DNA from: an uncultured Dialister sp.
Lineage (GTDB): Bacteria > Bacillota_C > Negativicutes > Veillonellales > Dialisteraceae
Assembly (NCBI GenBank): GCA_900557365.1
Contig: UPXR01000014.1
Span: 1 to 16,352, forward strand
DNA: 16,352 nucleotides
Direction: 5' to 3'
Both the position numbers and the translations under genes were made by a program. Under the pieces are notes generated by a model that made no database searches, was not told the DNA's origin, and saw only the letters and a list, made by a program, of their open reading frames with translations. This document shows positions 5,909 to 16,218 of the stretch, one piece after another. Position 1 is the first letter of the stretch; every line of letters begins with the position of its first letter.

Positions 5909-5996
5909 TTCCGGAGCAAAGGAGCAGGGCTGAAGTTTTCAGCTTTCCGTTGCCCGGAATTTCGCAGAGGAAGCGGGAGAGAAGGATATTTCCCGC
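5909..5996 (+). promoter_or_regulatory. Structured 5' leader of recG
   Basis: The roughly 125-base leader contains nested inverted repeats: TTCCGG (5909-5914) with CCGGAA (5954-5959), an inner GCTGAA/TTCAGC (5929-5943), and a separate GCGGGA/TCCCGC stem (5973-5978 and 5991-5996) that ends 14 bases before the recG Shine-Dalgarno. No known riboswitch class is recognised. It may modulate recG translation. Confidence 0.4.
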
Positions 5997-6021
5997 CGGA
6001 TTGTGTCATAAGGAGTTTTTT

Positions 6022-8082
6022 ATGCTCTTATCGGATTCTGTTCAATTTGTCAAAGGGGTCGGCCCGAAGATGAAGGAAAATCTCCGCCGTCTGGGCATTT
6101 CCACGGTGGAAGACCTGCTGAATTTCTTTCCTCGGCGATACCAGGATTGGACGAGAGTGACGAAAATGGAGGATGCGCACTACGGAGAAGAACAGGTGCT
6201 TTACGGACGGATTCTGGAGGTGAAGGAAATCCATCCCCGGATGCGGATGTCCATCCTTCGTGTGACGATTTCCGACGGGACAGGGTCTGCGGTGCTTACC
6301 TATTTCAATCAGCCCTGGAAGAAAAATGAATTTGCCGTAAACTGCCATGTGCTGGCTTTCGGAAAGCCGGAATACGATTACGGGCATCTGACTGTGCAGA
6401 ATGCGGAAACGGAATTCGCAGAACCTTCGGAGCTGCCGTCCCTGCAGAAGCTGGTGCCGGTGTATCCGCTGACAGAGGGAATCAAAATTTCCCGAATGCG
6501 GGCGATGATTTCCTATGCGCTGGATCATACAGAGGATATCACGGAAAATCTGCCTGCCGAGGTGATTCTCCGGGAGCATCTCATGGGACGTCTCCGTGCT
6601 TATCGGGCCATGCACAATCCGCCGGACTGGAAGACACAGCAGGAAGCGCGGCGGCGCATGGCTTATGAGGAACTGTTCTTTATGCAGGCAGGTATCCTTC
6701 TCCTGCGGAAGAAACGGGAAAAGGATGTATCCGCCATCAAGTGCGCTCCGTCGGGAAAGCTGGTGGAGGCGGTTCTGAAAAATCTGCCTTTCCGCCTGAC
6801 CGCCGGGCAGCAGCAGGCTTTCCGCGACATCGAGGATGATATGGAAGGCGTTGTTCCGATGAACCGGCTTGTCCAGGGGGATGTAGGCAGCGGAAAAACC
6901 GCGGTGGCAGCGCTGGCGCTGGCGAAAATTGCGGAGAACGGCTATCAGGGAGCGCTCATGGCGCCGACGGAGGTTCTGGCAGGACAGCATTATCAGACGC
7001 TGCAGGAACTGTACCGGGGACTGCCTCTCCGCATTGCCTATCTGTCGGGGAATACAAAGGCCAAAGAGCGGAAAGAAATCCTTAAAGGGCTGGCAGACGG
7101 TTCCATCCAGATTCTGATCGGAACGCATGCGCTGATTCAGGAGGATGTGATTTTTGCTTATCTGGGACTGGTCATTACCGATGAACAGCATCGGTTCGGC
7201 GTGAAGCAGAGAAAGGCGCTGGAAACGAAGGGAGCTTCTCCTCATATTCTCGTTATGACCGCTACGCCGATTCCGCGGACCATGGCGCTTTCCGTATACG
7301 GCGATCTGGATATTTCCGCTATCCGGGGCATGCCGCCGGGACGGAGTCCGGTGAAGACCTACGGCATCGACGGCTCCTATCTGCAGCGGGTGTATAATTT
7401 CATGGGTCGGGAGATGGAGGCAGGCCATCAGGTGTATGTAGTCTGTCCTCTGGTGGAAAAAAGCGAAAAGCAGGATCTGGCATCGGCAGTCGCGGTCTAC
7501 GAGGATCTGCGGGACCGGGTATTTCCCCGATTTTCCGTGGGACTGGTGCACGGCCGGATGAAGAATGACGAGAAGGAGAAAGTAATGAATGATTTCCGGG
7601 ACGGAAGAATTCAGCTTCTTGTGGCAACTTCCGTTATTGAGGTTGGGGTCAATGTACCCAATGCAACCATCATGTTCGTCTATGGGGCGGACCGGTTCGG
7701 CCTGTCTCAGCTTCACCAGCTGCGGGGACGTGTGGGACGGGGAAAATCGCAGTCCTACTGCATCCTTTACACGGATAATCAGAATGAAATCACCAGGCTC
7801 CGCATCCGCCTGATGTGTGAAATCCATGACGGATTCCTTCTTTCCGAGAAGGATCTGCTTCTGCGGGGCTCGGGGGAATTTTTCGGATATCATCAGCACG
7901 GCATGCCGGATCTGCGGGTGACAGACATCATCCGGGATCTCCCGCTGCTGGAATCGGCCCGGAAGGAAGCCGGACGGGCCGTCAGCCGGGGCATAGACTT
8001 CCGGGCGGAGCTGCAGCATCGGTTCGGAGGAGCTTTCTTTAAAAGAATTTTTGAGGAACAGGAGCCCGGTTCGGAAGATTGA
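6022..8082 (+). CDS. recG: ATP-dependent DNA helicase RecG
   Basis: A 686-residue superfamily 2 helicase that remodels stalled replication forks and branch-migrates Holliday junctions. The N-terminal wedge (OB-fold) domain, with the KGVGPKMKENLRRLGI and VEDLLNFFPRRYQD signatures, is followed by helicase motifs: Walker A GDVGSGKT with K292, the RecG-type motif II DEQH at 387-390, TATPIPRT, and motif VI QLRGRVGRG at 566-574. Length is normal. The start is ATG at 6022, because AAGGAG lies seven bases upstream. An in-frame TTG at 5950 lies inside the structured leader without a ribosome binding site and is rejected. It is driven by the promoter at 5862-5890. A 156-base gap separates it from guaB, which has its own -10 box. 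Confidence 0.97.
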   Translation: MLLSDSVQFVKGVGPKMKENLRRLGISTVEDLLNFFPRRYQDWTRVTKMEDAHYGEEQVLYGRILEVKEIHPRMRMSILRVTISDGTGSAVLTYFNQPWKKNEFAVNCHVLAFGKPEYDYGHLTVQNAETEFAEPSELPSLQKLVPVYPLTEGIKISRMRAMISYALDHTEDITENLPAEVILREHLMGRLRAYRAMHNPPDWKTQQEARRRMAYEELFFMQAGILLLRKKREKDVSAIKCAPSGKLVEAVLKNLPFRLTAGQQQAFRDIEDDMEGVVPMNRLVQGDVGSGKTAVAALALAKIAENGYQGALMAPTEVLAGQHYQTLQELYRGLPLRIAYLSGNTKAKERKEILKGLADGSIQILIGTHALIQEDVIFAYLGLVITDEQHRFGVKQRKALETKGASPHILVMTATPIPRTMALSVYGDLDISAIRGMPPGRSPVKTYGIDGSYLQRVYNFMGREMEAGHQVYVVCPLVEKSEKQDLASAVAVYEDLRDRVFPRFSVGLVHGRMKNDEKEKVMNDFRDGRIQLLVATSVIEVGVNVPNATIMFVYGADRFGLSQLHQLRGRVGRGKSQSYCILYTDNQNEITRLRIRLMCEIHDGFLLSEKDLLLRGSGEFFGYHQHGMPDLRVTDIIRDLPLLESARKEAGRAVSRGIDFRAELQHRFGGAFFKRIFEEQEPGSED

Positions 8083-8178
8083 GGCCGGTACGGCATCACA
8101 GGCAGCCGGACCGGAGAGAAGGAGACTTTTGCCTTTTCTTCAGGCGGTCATTCATTCTGTGATACGCTGTTCATTTTA

Positions 8179-8187
8179 TGATATAAT
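8179..8187 (+). promoter_or_regulatory. guaB operon extended -10 promoter
   Basis: TGA directly followed by TATAAT (8182-8187) is an extended -10 element 52 bases before the guaB-like start. The -35 region (around 8,159-8,164) is poor. No riboswitch-like structure or G-box is recognised in the 8083-8238 gap. Confidence 0.6.
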
Positions 8188-8217
8188 AAGTAAATTGACA
8201 GGACCATGTCATTTTGA

Positions 8218-10443
<2,226 letters not shown>

Positions 10444-10450
<7 letters not shown>

Positions 10451-11091
10451 AAAAACCGATTATTCTGCCGGAGGGGTATCCTTTCATTTTCATGACCCTG
10501 TTTCTCGGTGCGGTCATGGTCTGGGAAGAATGGTATTATGCGGCGGTGCCGTTTTTTGTGCTCTGCTGCTACTTTACCTATTTCTTCCGCTGTCCGCCGA
10601 GAAACAATAAAATTGTTCCCGGAGATGATGTTCTCGTTTCTCCGGCAGACGGGACGGTCATGAATGTGGAAGATGACGTCATGGAAGATATGTTCCTTGA
10701 CCAGAAATGCAAAAAAATCACGATTTTCCTGTCCATATTTGATGTACACTGCAACAGAAGTCCGATGGAAGGAAAAATCACCTATCAGTCCTACACGCAG
10801 GGCAAGTTCCTTCCTGCCTACAAGGAAGGAATCGGCTTTGTGAACGAGCAGGGGGCCATCGGAATCAAGGGAAAAGACCGTTCGATTCTGGTAATCCTGA
10901 TCGCAGGCATCCTGGCAAGACGGGTCGTTTCCTGGAAGAATCTGGGAGAAGACCTCAAAAAGGGTGAACTGTACGGAATGATCAAATTCGGATCCTGCAC
11001 GGAACTCTATGTCCCCGGCGACTGTGAAATCACGGTAAAAAAAGGAGACAAGGTACGGGGAGGACTTACTGTCGTAGGGAGGCTGAAGTAA
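10444..11091 (+). CDS. psd: Phosphatidylserine decarboxylase (short form)
   Basis: A 215-residue proenzyme that converts phosphatidylserine to phosphatidylethanolamine at the inner membrane using a self-made pyruvoyl group. Two hydrophobic segments lie in the first 48 residues, followed by FFRCPPR, SPADGTV (D69), FLSIFDVHCNRSP (97-107) and, near the C-terminus, IKFGSCTELYVP. Autocleavage is expected between G183 and S184, giving a small alpha chain of 32 residues. The short length and FGS(x) motif fit the small archaeal/Bacteroidetes-like class rather than the E. coli LGST type. The start is ATG at 10444 with GGGAG nine bases upstream. It overlaps wecG/tagA by seven bases and pssA by one base. 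Unusual cysteines (C50 in the FFRxPPR motif, C103, C185) replace common family residues but spare the catalytic Ser. Confidence 0.95.
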
Positions 11092-11825
11092 TGAATAAAT
11101 CCTGGATTGCCAATGGAGTAACAAGTGCGAATGCTTTATTTGGCGGCCTGTCCATTCTGATGTCCATTGAGGGGAATTTTCAGACGGCGGCAATTTTTAT
11201 CCTGATTGCCATGGTGGCAGATGCGCTGGACGGGCGGGTAGCCCGGGCGCTGCACACGGCAGGACCGATGGGAGTGGAGCTGGATTCCTTATCCGATGAC
11301 ATTTCCTTCGGGATTGCATCAGGTGCGCTGATCTATGCCTATCAGCTGCGGGAATGGGGCGCAGCCGGTATGATTGTCTGTGCGCTGCTTGGCACATTCT
11401 GCGCATTCCGTCTGGCCCGGTTCAATGTAAAGGTCAGCTCTGTTCACGGCTATTTCGAAGGGCTTCCCTGCCCGACGACGGGAGTGCTGATTGCCTCCTA
11501 TGTTCTTTCCGGCATCAAGGTTCCCGATGCCGTTGTATGGATTTTTGTCCTGCTTCTGGCTTTCCTCATGGTAAGTGAGATCCATTACCCGGATAATAAG
11601 GGTGCCAGTGCGGACCGTCTTCATCTGCCGGCTGTGCTGATCTGCCTGGCTTTCTGGATTCTTTCCATCGTTCTCTACTGGCCGATCTGGGCTGCTGCTC
11701 TCTGCACAGCGTATATTTTCTTCGGCATGATGAATACGTACCTGAACAGAAAGAGTGCAAAGCGCAAGGCAATGAGAAGAAAGAAACAAATTTCTGACAA
11801 AGGAACGCAAGGAACACAATTATGA
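11091..11825 (+). CDS. pssA: CDP-diacylglycerol-serine O-phosphatidyltransferase
   Basis: A 244-residue multi-pass membrane enzyme that makes phosphatidylserine from CDP-diacylglycerol and serine, the substrate of Psd encoded just upstream. The CDP-alcohol phosphotransferase signature is complete: D44, D47, G48, A51, R52, G61, D65 and D69 with the canonical spacing. About six to seven hydrophobic segments and a basic C-terminal tail (KRKAMRRKK) are visible, as in type II PssA proteins of Gram-positive bacteria. It starts at ATG 11091, sharing one base with the psd stop, with AGGGAGG upstream. It ends in a four-base ATGA overlap with the next gene. psd and pssA together make the full two-step phosphatidylethanolamine pathway. 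Confidence 0.96.
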   Translation: MNKSWIANGVTSANALFGGLSILMSIEGNFQTAAIFILIAMVADALDGRVARALHTAGPMGVELDSLSDDISFGIASGALIYAYQLREWGAAGMIVCALLGTFCAFRLARFNVKVSSVHGYFEGLPCPTTGVLIASYVLSGIKVPDAVVWIFVLLLAFLMVSEIHYPDNKGASADRLHLPAVLICLAFWILSIVLYWPIWAAALCTAYIFFGMMNTYLNRKSAKRKAMRRKKQISDKGTQGTQL

Positions 11826-13078
11826 CCTACTGGCTCGATATAATCATGCTGCCGGTGCAGCTCATCGTGGCATTCTTTACGATTTACTACACGGTGATCG
11901 CTATCTGCGGCATGTGGCATCGAAAAGAAAAGAATTTAGCGCCTCCGAAAAGCAGATTTGCCGTGGTCATTCCCGCCCACAATGAAGAAATGGTGCTGGG
12001 TGATCTCCTGGAAAATCTGAAGATCCTCAAGTATCCGAAGGAGCTTTATGATGTGTATGTAATTGCAGATAACTGCACGGACCGGACTGCCGATATTGCC
12101 CGTCAGCACGGCGCCTTTGTTTTCGAAAGAACCAATAAGGAGCTTGTGGGCAAGGGGTATGCCATGGACTGGGTATTCCCGAAGATTTTCGCGCTGGACA
12201 AGGAATACGATGCGTTCTGCGTTTTCGATTCGGACAATCTGGTTCATCTGGACTTCCTGGCAGTGATGAACAACCGTCTCCTGAAAGGGCAGAAGGTCCT
12301 GCAGGGCTATCTGTCTGCGAAGAATCCGGTTGACACCTGGGTATCCGGTACATTTGCCATTGCTTTCTGGACAATCAATCATCTGTGGCATCTGGGCAAG
12401 TACAATCTGGGGCTCTCCTCCTGCCTGGGCGGGACGGGAATGTGCATTTCTGCGGATATTGTGAAAAAATACGGCTGGGGCTGCGACTGCCTTACGGAAG
12501 ATATGGAATTTTCCATGAAATGTCTTTCCCATGGCATCCGCACCTGCTGGGTTCATGACGCAATCATTTACGATGAAAAGCCGCTGGGCTTCATGGCATC
12601 GTGCCGTCAGAGAAAAAGATGGGCGCAGGGACAGTTTGACTGCTCCGAGCGGTATATCCCCATTCTTTTCCGGGAAGGCATCAGGCAGCGGAGCATCATG
12701 GTTCTGGATGGAATCATGCAGCTGCTGCAGAATTACTTTCTCCTCCTGTCCACGTTTTACCTGGTCATGACCTATATTAATATGTTCTATCCCTGCTTCA
12801 CCGTTGTCCTGTACAATGATGCGCTGGTACCCCGTCAGTTCTGGGCAGTGCTGGGCTTTATCCAGTCCGTCGTTCCGCTGATTGTCCTTCTGCAGATTGA
12901 AGTTCCGCTGAAGATTTATCTGTACTGGCTGATTTATCCGATCTTTATGTATTCCTGGATACCGGTAACCATTCTCGGCTGGAAGGACCGCCATAAGAAG
13001 GGATGGGTTCATACCATTCATACAAGAAGCATGAACTTTGACTCGGCTCACCTGACGCGAAAAAAGGAAATCGAATAG
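11822..13078 (+). CDS. Membrane-bound family 2 glycosyltransferase, processive type
   Basis: A 418-residue inner-membrane protein. An N-terminal membrane segment (about 8-30) is followed by a GT-A catalytic domain: VVIPAHNEE at 48-56, ADNCTDRT, the metal-binding FDSDN with DSD at 136-138, the acidic TEDMEF at 225-230 and the Q/RxxRW-type QRKRW at 263-267. These are typical of cellulose/hyaluronan/poly-GlcNAc synthase-like enzymes. Three to four more membrane segments follow to about residue 395. The start is the ATG of the ATGA overlap with pssA, with AAGGAA upstream. It is last in the guaB-like operon, before the terminator at 13088-13123. Operon company (wecG/tagA, psd, pssA) suggests an envelope or exopolysaccharide job. 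Donor sugar and product cannot be told. Confidence 0.92.
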   Translation: MTYWLDIIMLPVQLIVAFFTIYYTVIAICGMWHRKEKNLAPPKSRFAVVIPAHNEEMVLGDLLENLKILKYPKELYDVYVIADNCTDRTADIARQHGAFVFERTNKELVGKGYAMDWVFPKIFALDKEYDAFCVFDSDNLVHLDFLAVMNNRLLKGQKVLQGYLSAKNPVDTWVSGTFAIAFWTINHLWHLGKYNLGLSSCLGGTGMCISADIVKKYGWGCDCLTEDMEFSMKCLSHGIRTCWVHDAIIYDEKPLGFMASCRQRKRWAQGQFDCSERYIPILFREGIRQRSIMVLDGIMQLLQNYFLLLSTFYLVMTYINMFYPCFTVVLYNDALVPRQFWAVLGFIQSVVPLIVLLQIEVPLKIYLYWLIYPIFMYSWIPVTILGWKDRHKKGWVHTIHTRSMNFDSAHLTRKKEIE

Positions 13079-13087
13079 ATAAAATAA

Positions 13088-13123
13088 AAATGATGCTTTG
13101 CCGTAAGGCGGGCATCATTTTTT
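13088..13123 (+). terminator. Terminator of the guaB-like to GT2 operon
   Basis: AAATGATGC (13088-13096) and GCATCATTT (13112-13120) form a nine-base stem, extended by GCC/GGC pairs in the loop and followed by T-rich sequence. It starts ten bases after the GT2 stop codon. Confidence 0.9.
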
Positions 13124-13281
13124 ATGGAAATTTGTTACGATTGCTGAACCGTGAAGGAAGAGGCAATGTAAACCTTTTGTAAAGCTCCGGTATTGCCGGC
13201 GGCGCCTTCATAGTATTTCCCCCGTCTATATGCTAAGATGGAATCAGAATACGATTTTTCTGTTTCATAAGAGGTAAGAAT
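13124..13281 (+). promoter_or_regulatory. surE upstream region with a weak promoter
   Basis: No gene is seen. An extended -10-like TGCTAAGAT (about 13,232-13,240) lies 41 bases before surE without a recognisable -35. A six-base inverted repeat GGCAAT/ATTGCC (13162-13167 and 13192-13197) lies upstream of it. Confidence 0.35.
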
Positions 13282-14049
13282 ATGCATATTTTTATGACCA
13301 ATGATGATGGTTTTGAATCTCCCGGACTGGTGGAAACGGCAAAGAAGCTTGCTTCTCTGGGGCGTGTGACAGTCATCGCACCGAACCGGGGACGGAGCTC
13401 CTGCTCCAGTTCCCTGTCTCTCCAGACCTACCTGCGGATGTGGCATAAGCCGGGATACGGAGAAAATATCAGCGTCCTTTCCTGCAACGGTACGACAGCG
13501 GACTGCTGCAAGCTGGGGCTGGAGCACTGGCTTCGCAATGACCCGCCGGATCTGATTGTTTCCGGGATAAACAACGGCTTCAACAGCGGCAGCGACTGTC
13601 TTTATTCCGGTACGGTAGCAGGAGCGATGGAAGGCACCTTTCTGGGAATCCCTTCGATTGCCCTGTCGGCGGAAACGGTGAAGGAACCGGAATATCTGGC
13701 ACAATGCGTGGGTTTTGCCTATGAGGTCATCCGTACCTATTTTGTGGAAAAGAAATATAAGGGCATCCTGAATCTGAATATTCCCCGGGATCATATTTCC
13801 TGGGGAGATTTGAAAGTAGCCGGCCTCGGCATCCAGCGGTATCAGAATGTGATCCGGGAAATGAAAGATCCCTCTGGGCACCTGGGCTTCTGGCTTTCCG
13901 GAAAGATGCTTCCCGATGCCATGCCCGATACGGATGTATACTGGATTCACCGGGGATATCCCACACTGACTGCTCTGACCTGGAATCAGACGGATACGGC
14001 CCGGCTGGAAAAGGTCCGGGAAATTGCGGCGGAGCAAAAGGAAAAGTAA
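13282..14049 (+). CDS. surE: 5'/3'-nucleotidase SurE
   Basis: A 255-residue cytosolic phosphatase acting on nucleoside monophosphates and possibly short polyphosphate. Signatures: TNDDG at 6-10 (metal ligands D8, D9), VIAPNRGRSS (S39), NGTTADCCKLGL, and VSGINNGFNSGSD with N97, followed by LYSGTVAGAMEG. All four metal-binding positions are kept. The usual RSGxSHSIT stretch is replaced by RSSCSSSLSL, and several extra cysteines appear (C41, C68, C75, C76), so the active-site rim differs from well-studied SurE. The start is ATG at 13282 with AGAGG seven bases upstream. It is transcribed alone, with terminators on both sides. It is not followed by pcm or nlpD as in proteobacteria. Confidence 0.93.
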   Translation: MHIFMTNDDGFESPGLVETAKKLASLGRVTVIAPNRGRSSCSSSLSLQTYLRMWHKPGYGENISVLSCNGTTADCCKLGLEHWLRNDPPDLIVSGINNGFNSGSDCLYSGTVAGAMEGTFLGIPSIALSAETVKEPEYLAQCVGFAYEVIRTYFVEKKYKGILNLNIPRDHISWGDLKVAGLGIQRYQNVIREMKDPSGHLGFWLSGKMLPDAMPDTDVYWIHRGYPTLTALTWNQTDTARLEKVREIAAEQKEK

Positions 14050-14054
14050 AAAAT

Positions 14055-14094
14055 AAAAATCTGTCCGGAACGGAAATGAACCGGACAGATTTTT
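14055..14094. terminator. Bidirectional terminator between surE and the cobW-like gene
   Basis: A perfect 14-base stem (14055-14068 and 14081-14094; core CTGTCCGG/CCGGACAG) is flanked by A-runs on one side and T-runs on the other, serving both converging genes. It starts six bases after the surE stop and lies 12 bases from the stop of the facing gene. Confidence 0.93.
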
Positions 14095-14105
14095 TATGCT
14101 CTGCT

Positions 14106-15080
14106 TCAGGCTTCATCGGAAGGGGAGACGAGCCGGAAATATTTTTTTATTTTCTCCTCCCGGATATTTTTGCCGATAAAGGTGACTTTCGTCTCATCCT
14201 GCGGGGAAAAGCCGGAAATCATCCAGCGGCCGCTCACATAATCGAAACGAAGGAATTCACCGGGCGTTCCGGCGGGAAGGAATCCCTTGGCCCGGGGGAT
14301 ATTTCCGAAAACACCGCCTGCGGTCAGATCCAGGAGCGTCATCAGATGGACCGGGGTGGGAAGGGAAACTCCGGAAAGGGTGAAAGAGGTGACTTCTTCT
14401 TCGTGCGGGTGATGCTCATGAGAATGGGGCTCCCCGTGCATTTCCTGCGTGCCGTGCTTTTCCGGAAGGAGTTCTCCTTCCCGGGGGATGCGGGCATCCA
14501 GAAAACGGTTCCACCAGTCCGGTTCCCTTTGGCTGTAATCGCCGGAGACGAAAACCGCCGAGGGATTGTGCTTCCGGATTTCCTCCTTGATAGGGGTCAG
14601 TTCGGATTCACTCATATCCTCCGATTTGGACAGGAGAACCGTCGGGCTGTGGGAAATCTGGTTCCAGTAGATTTCATCAAAATCCTCTTTCTGGAGGAAG
14701 AAAGCCTTGGCATCCACGATGGTCAGCGGGTAAAGCATGCGGATCTTATCGTAGTGCAGCATTTCGATATTCCGGATCAGATTGCCCAGTTTGGCCACGC
14801 CGGTGGGCTCTACAATGAGAACCTCCGGGTCCACCGCGGAAGAAATCGTCAGGAGATTGGTGAGAAAATCGGCTTTCCCCGTACAGCACACGCAATTCTC
14901 TCTCATTTCCCAGATTCTCAGGTCCTCGGAAGCATTTCCCAGCACCTTGGCATCCATATCGGTTTCGCCGAATTCGTTCTCGAAAATCGCAAACTGCCGG
15001 TCCGGCACCTTTTCAATGAGACGCTGGATGAAGGTCGTCTTTCCCGCGCCCAGAAAACCGGAAATAATCAGTACATTCAT
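14106..15080 (-). CDS. CobW-type G3E GTPase, likely metal chaperone
   Basis: A 324-residue cytosolic P-loop GTPase of the CobW/COG0523 family, whose members insert or supply metals such as zinc or cobalt to client enzymes. Walker A GFLGAGKTT at 8-16, the metal-binding CxCC motif CVCC at 63-66 and VEPTG at 90-94 are clear. A histidine-rich stretch with eight His between 209 and 226 is a probable metal-loading site. The base-recognition motif, normally NKxD, reads SKSED at 151-155, so nucleotide specificity may be relaxed. The start is ATG at 15080 with GAGGGG eight bases upstream. It lies 76 bases downstream of a zinc-dependent alcohol dehydrogenase on the same strand with no strong terminator between, so the pair may form an operon. 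The client metal and protein are inferred, not shown. Confidence 0.9.
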   Translation of the reverse strand: MNVLIISGFLGAGKTTFIQRLIEKVPDRQFAIFENEFGETDMDAKVLGNASEDLRIWEMRENCVCCTGKADFLTNLLTISSAVDPEVLIVEPTGVAKLGNLIRNIEMLHYDKIRMLYPLTIVDAKAFFLQKEDFDEIYWNQISHSPTVLLSKSEDMSESELTPIKEEIRKHNPSAVFVSGDYSQREPDWWNRFLDARIPREGELLPEKHGTQEMHGEPHSHEHHPHEEEVTSFTLSGVSLPTPVHLMTLLDLTAGGVFGNIPRAKGFLPAGTPGEFLRFDYVSGRWMISGFSPQDETKVTFIGKNIREEKIKKYFRLVSPSDEA

Positions 15081-15156
15081 GAAGAAATCCCCTCTCCCGC
15101 AGGTGCTCCGGAGATGCAGCCCCTTCGGGCCTTACCGCAGAGCAAAGCTTTTTCTC

Positions 15157-16218
15157 TCAATCATCCCAGACAACAACCGGTTTAATCAGATCTGCCGGTT
15201 TATTCTTCATCATAAGAAGCGCTTCCTCGACATGTTCTTTGCCGCGGAATACATGGGTGACCTCCTTGTGCAGTTCAATGCGGCCTGCCGTGACCAGGCT
15301 GGCCAGCTTTTCCATGCGGAGACGTCCGCCGGGCATAAGGCCGCCGGAAATCACTTTGTTGGCCATGCCGGCCCCCCATTCTACACGGGGAATCTTGATG
15401 AAATCACCCTTGCCCAGATAATTGACATTGCCGATCCGGCCGCCTGCGCGGAGACACTTCACTGCTTCTGCAAAGGTATCCACCGTTCCGCCGGCAATGC
15501 AGACCCGGTCTACGCCCTTTCCGTTCGTCATCTTCAGAATCTGGTCGGAAATGGGACCGTCCTTGTAGCTGATGAATTCGTCAGCACCGTAATCCTTTGC
15601 GACCTGACGGCAGATCGGGCGGGTTCCTACGGCGATGATCCGGCTGGCTCCCCGGAGTGCGCATCCGCGGACAGCCATCAGGCCGACCGGACCGATGCCG
15701 ATGACAAGCACCGTATCACCAAACTGTACGTCAGCCTGTTCCACCGCATGAAGACCGGTGGGAACCATATCGGAAAGGATGGTCGCATCTACGGGATCGA
15801 TGCCCTCCGGAAGGAGAGCGAGGTTGCCGTCGGCGTCATTTACATGGAAGAAATCGGCAAATACACCGTCTTTGTAATTGGAGAATTTCCAGCCGCCGAG
15901 CATGCCGCCGGAATGCTGCTGCCATCCGGCCTGAGCAGCAAGGGAATTCCAGTCCGGGGTAATGGCCGGTACCAGAACTTTATCGCCCGGTTTGAAATCC
16001 TTGACCATTTCACCGACTTCGACGACTTCAGCGCAGCATTCGTGGCCGAGAATCATGTTGTGCCGATCTCCGATGGCGCCTTCCCACAGGGTGTGTACGT
16101 CGGAAGAGCAGATGGCAACGGCAATGGGTTTACAGATGGCATCCATAGGACCGCAGGCCGGGCGTTCCTTTTCAATCCACCCGGATTTGCCGATGGTCAG
16201 CATAGCATAGCCTTTCAT
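15157..16218 (-). CDS. NADP-dependent zinc secondary alcohol dehydrogenase
   Basis: A 353-residue medium-chain dehydrogenase closely resembling Thermoanaerobacter brockii/Clostridium beijerinckii secondary alcohol dehydrogenases, which interconvert ketones such as acetone or butanone and secondary alcohols. Length and numbering align with no gaps that I can see in the N-terminal half. Catalytic zinc ligands C37, H59, E60 and D150 are present, and the structural-zinc cysteine cluster is absent as in that subfamily. The Rossmann motif GIGPVG is at 174-179. The residues after strand beta-2 (G198, T199, R200 and Y218) fit NADP rather than NAD use, with Thr in place of the usual Ser199. The start is ATG at 16218 with AAGGAGG upstream. 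It likely serves redox balancing in fermentation. The physiological substrate is uncertain. Confidence 0.94.
   Translation of the reverse strand: MKGYAMLTIGKSGWIEKERPACGPMDAICKPIAVAICSSDVHTLWEGAIGDRHNMILGHECCAEVVEVGEMVKDFKPGDKVLVPAITPDWNSLAAQAGWQQHSGGMLGGWKFSNYKDGVFADFFHVNDADGNLALLPEGIDPVDATILSDMVPTGLHAVEQADVQFGDTVLVIGIGPVGLMAVRGCALRGASRIIAVGTRPICRQVAKDYGADEFISYKDGPISDQILKMTNGKGVDRVCIAGGTVDTFAEAVKCLRAGGRIGNVNYLGKGDFIKIPRVEWGAGMANKVISGGLMPGGRLRMEKLASLVTAGRIELHKEVTHVFRGKEHVEEALLMMKNKPADLIKPVVVWDD

Noticed and set aside
5950..6021. TTG start giving RecG 24 extra residues
   Set aside because: No ribosome binding site, and it lies in the structured leader; ATG 6022 has AAGGAG at good spacing.
6028..8019. 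Very long minus-strand open frame opposite recG
   Set aside because: RecG on the plus strand has every helicase motif; the antisense frame is His/Arg/Pro-rich with no domain, a by-product of codon bias.
15081..15156. Short GCCC/GGGC hairpin between the alcohol dehydrogenase and cobW-like genes as a terminator
   Set aside because: The stem is only about four base pairs and no T-run follows on the minus strand.
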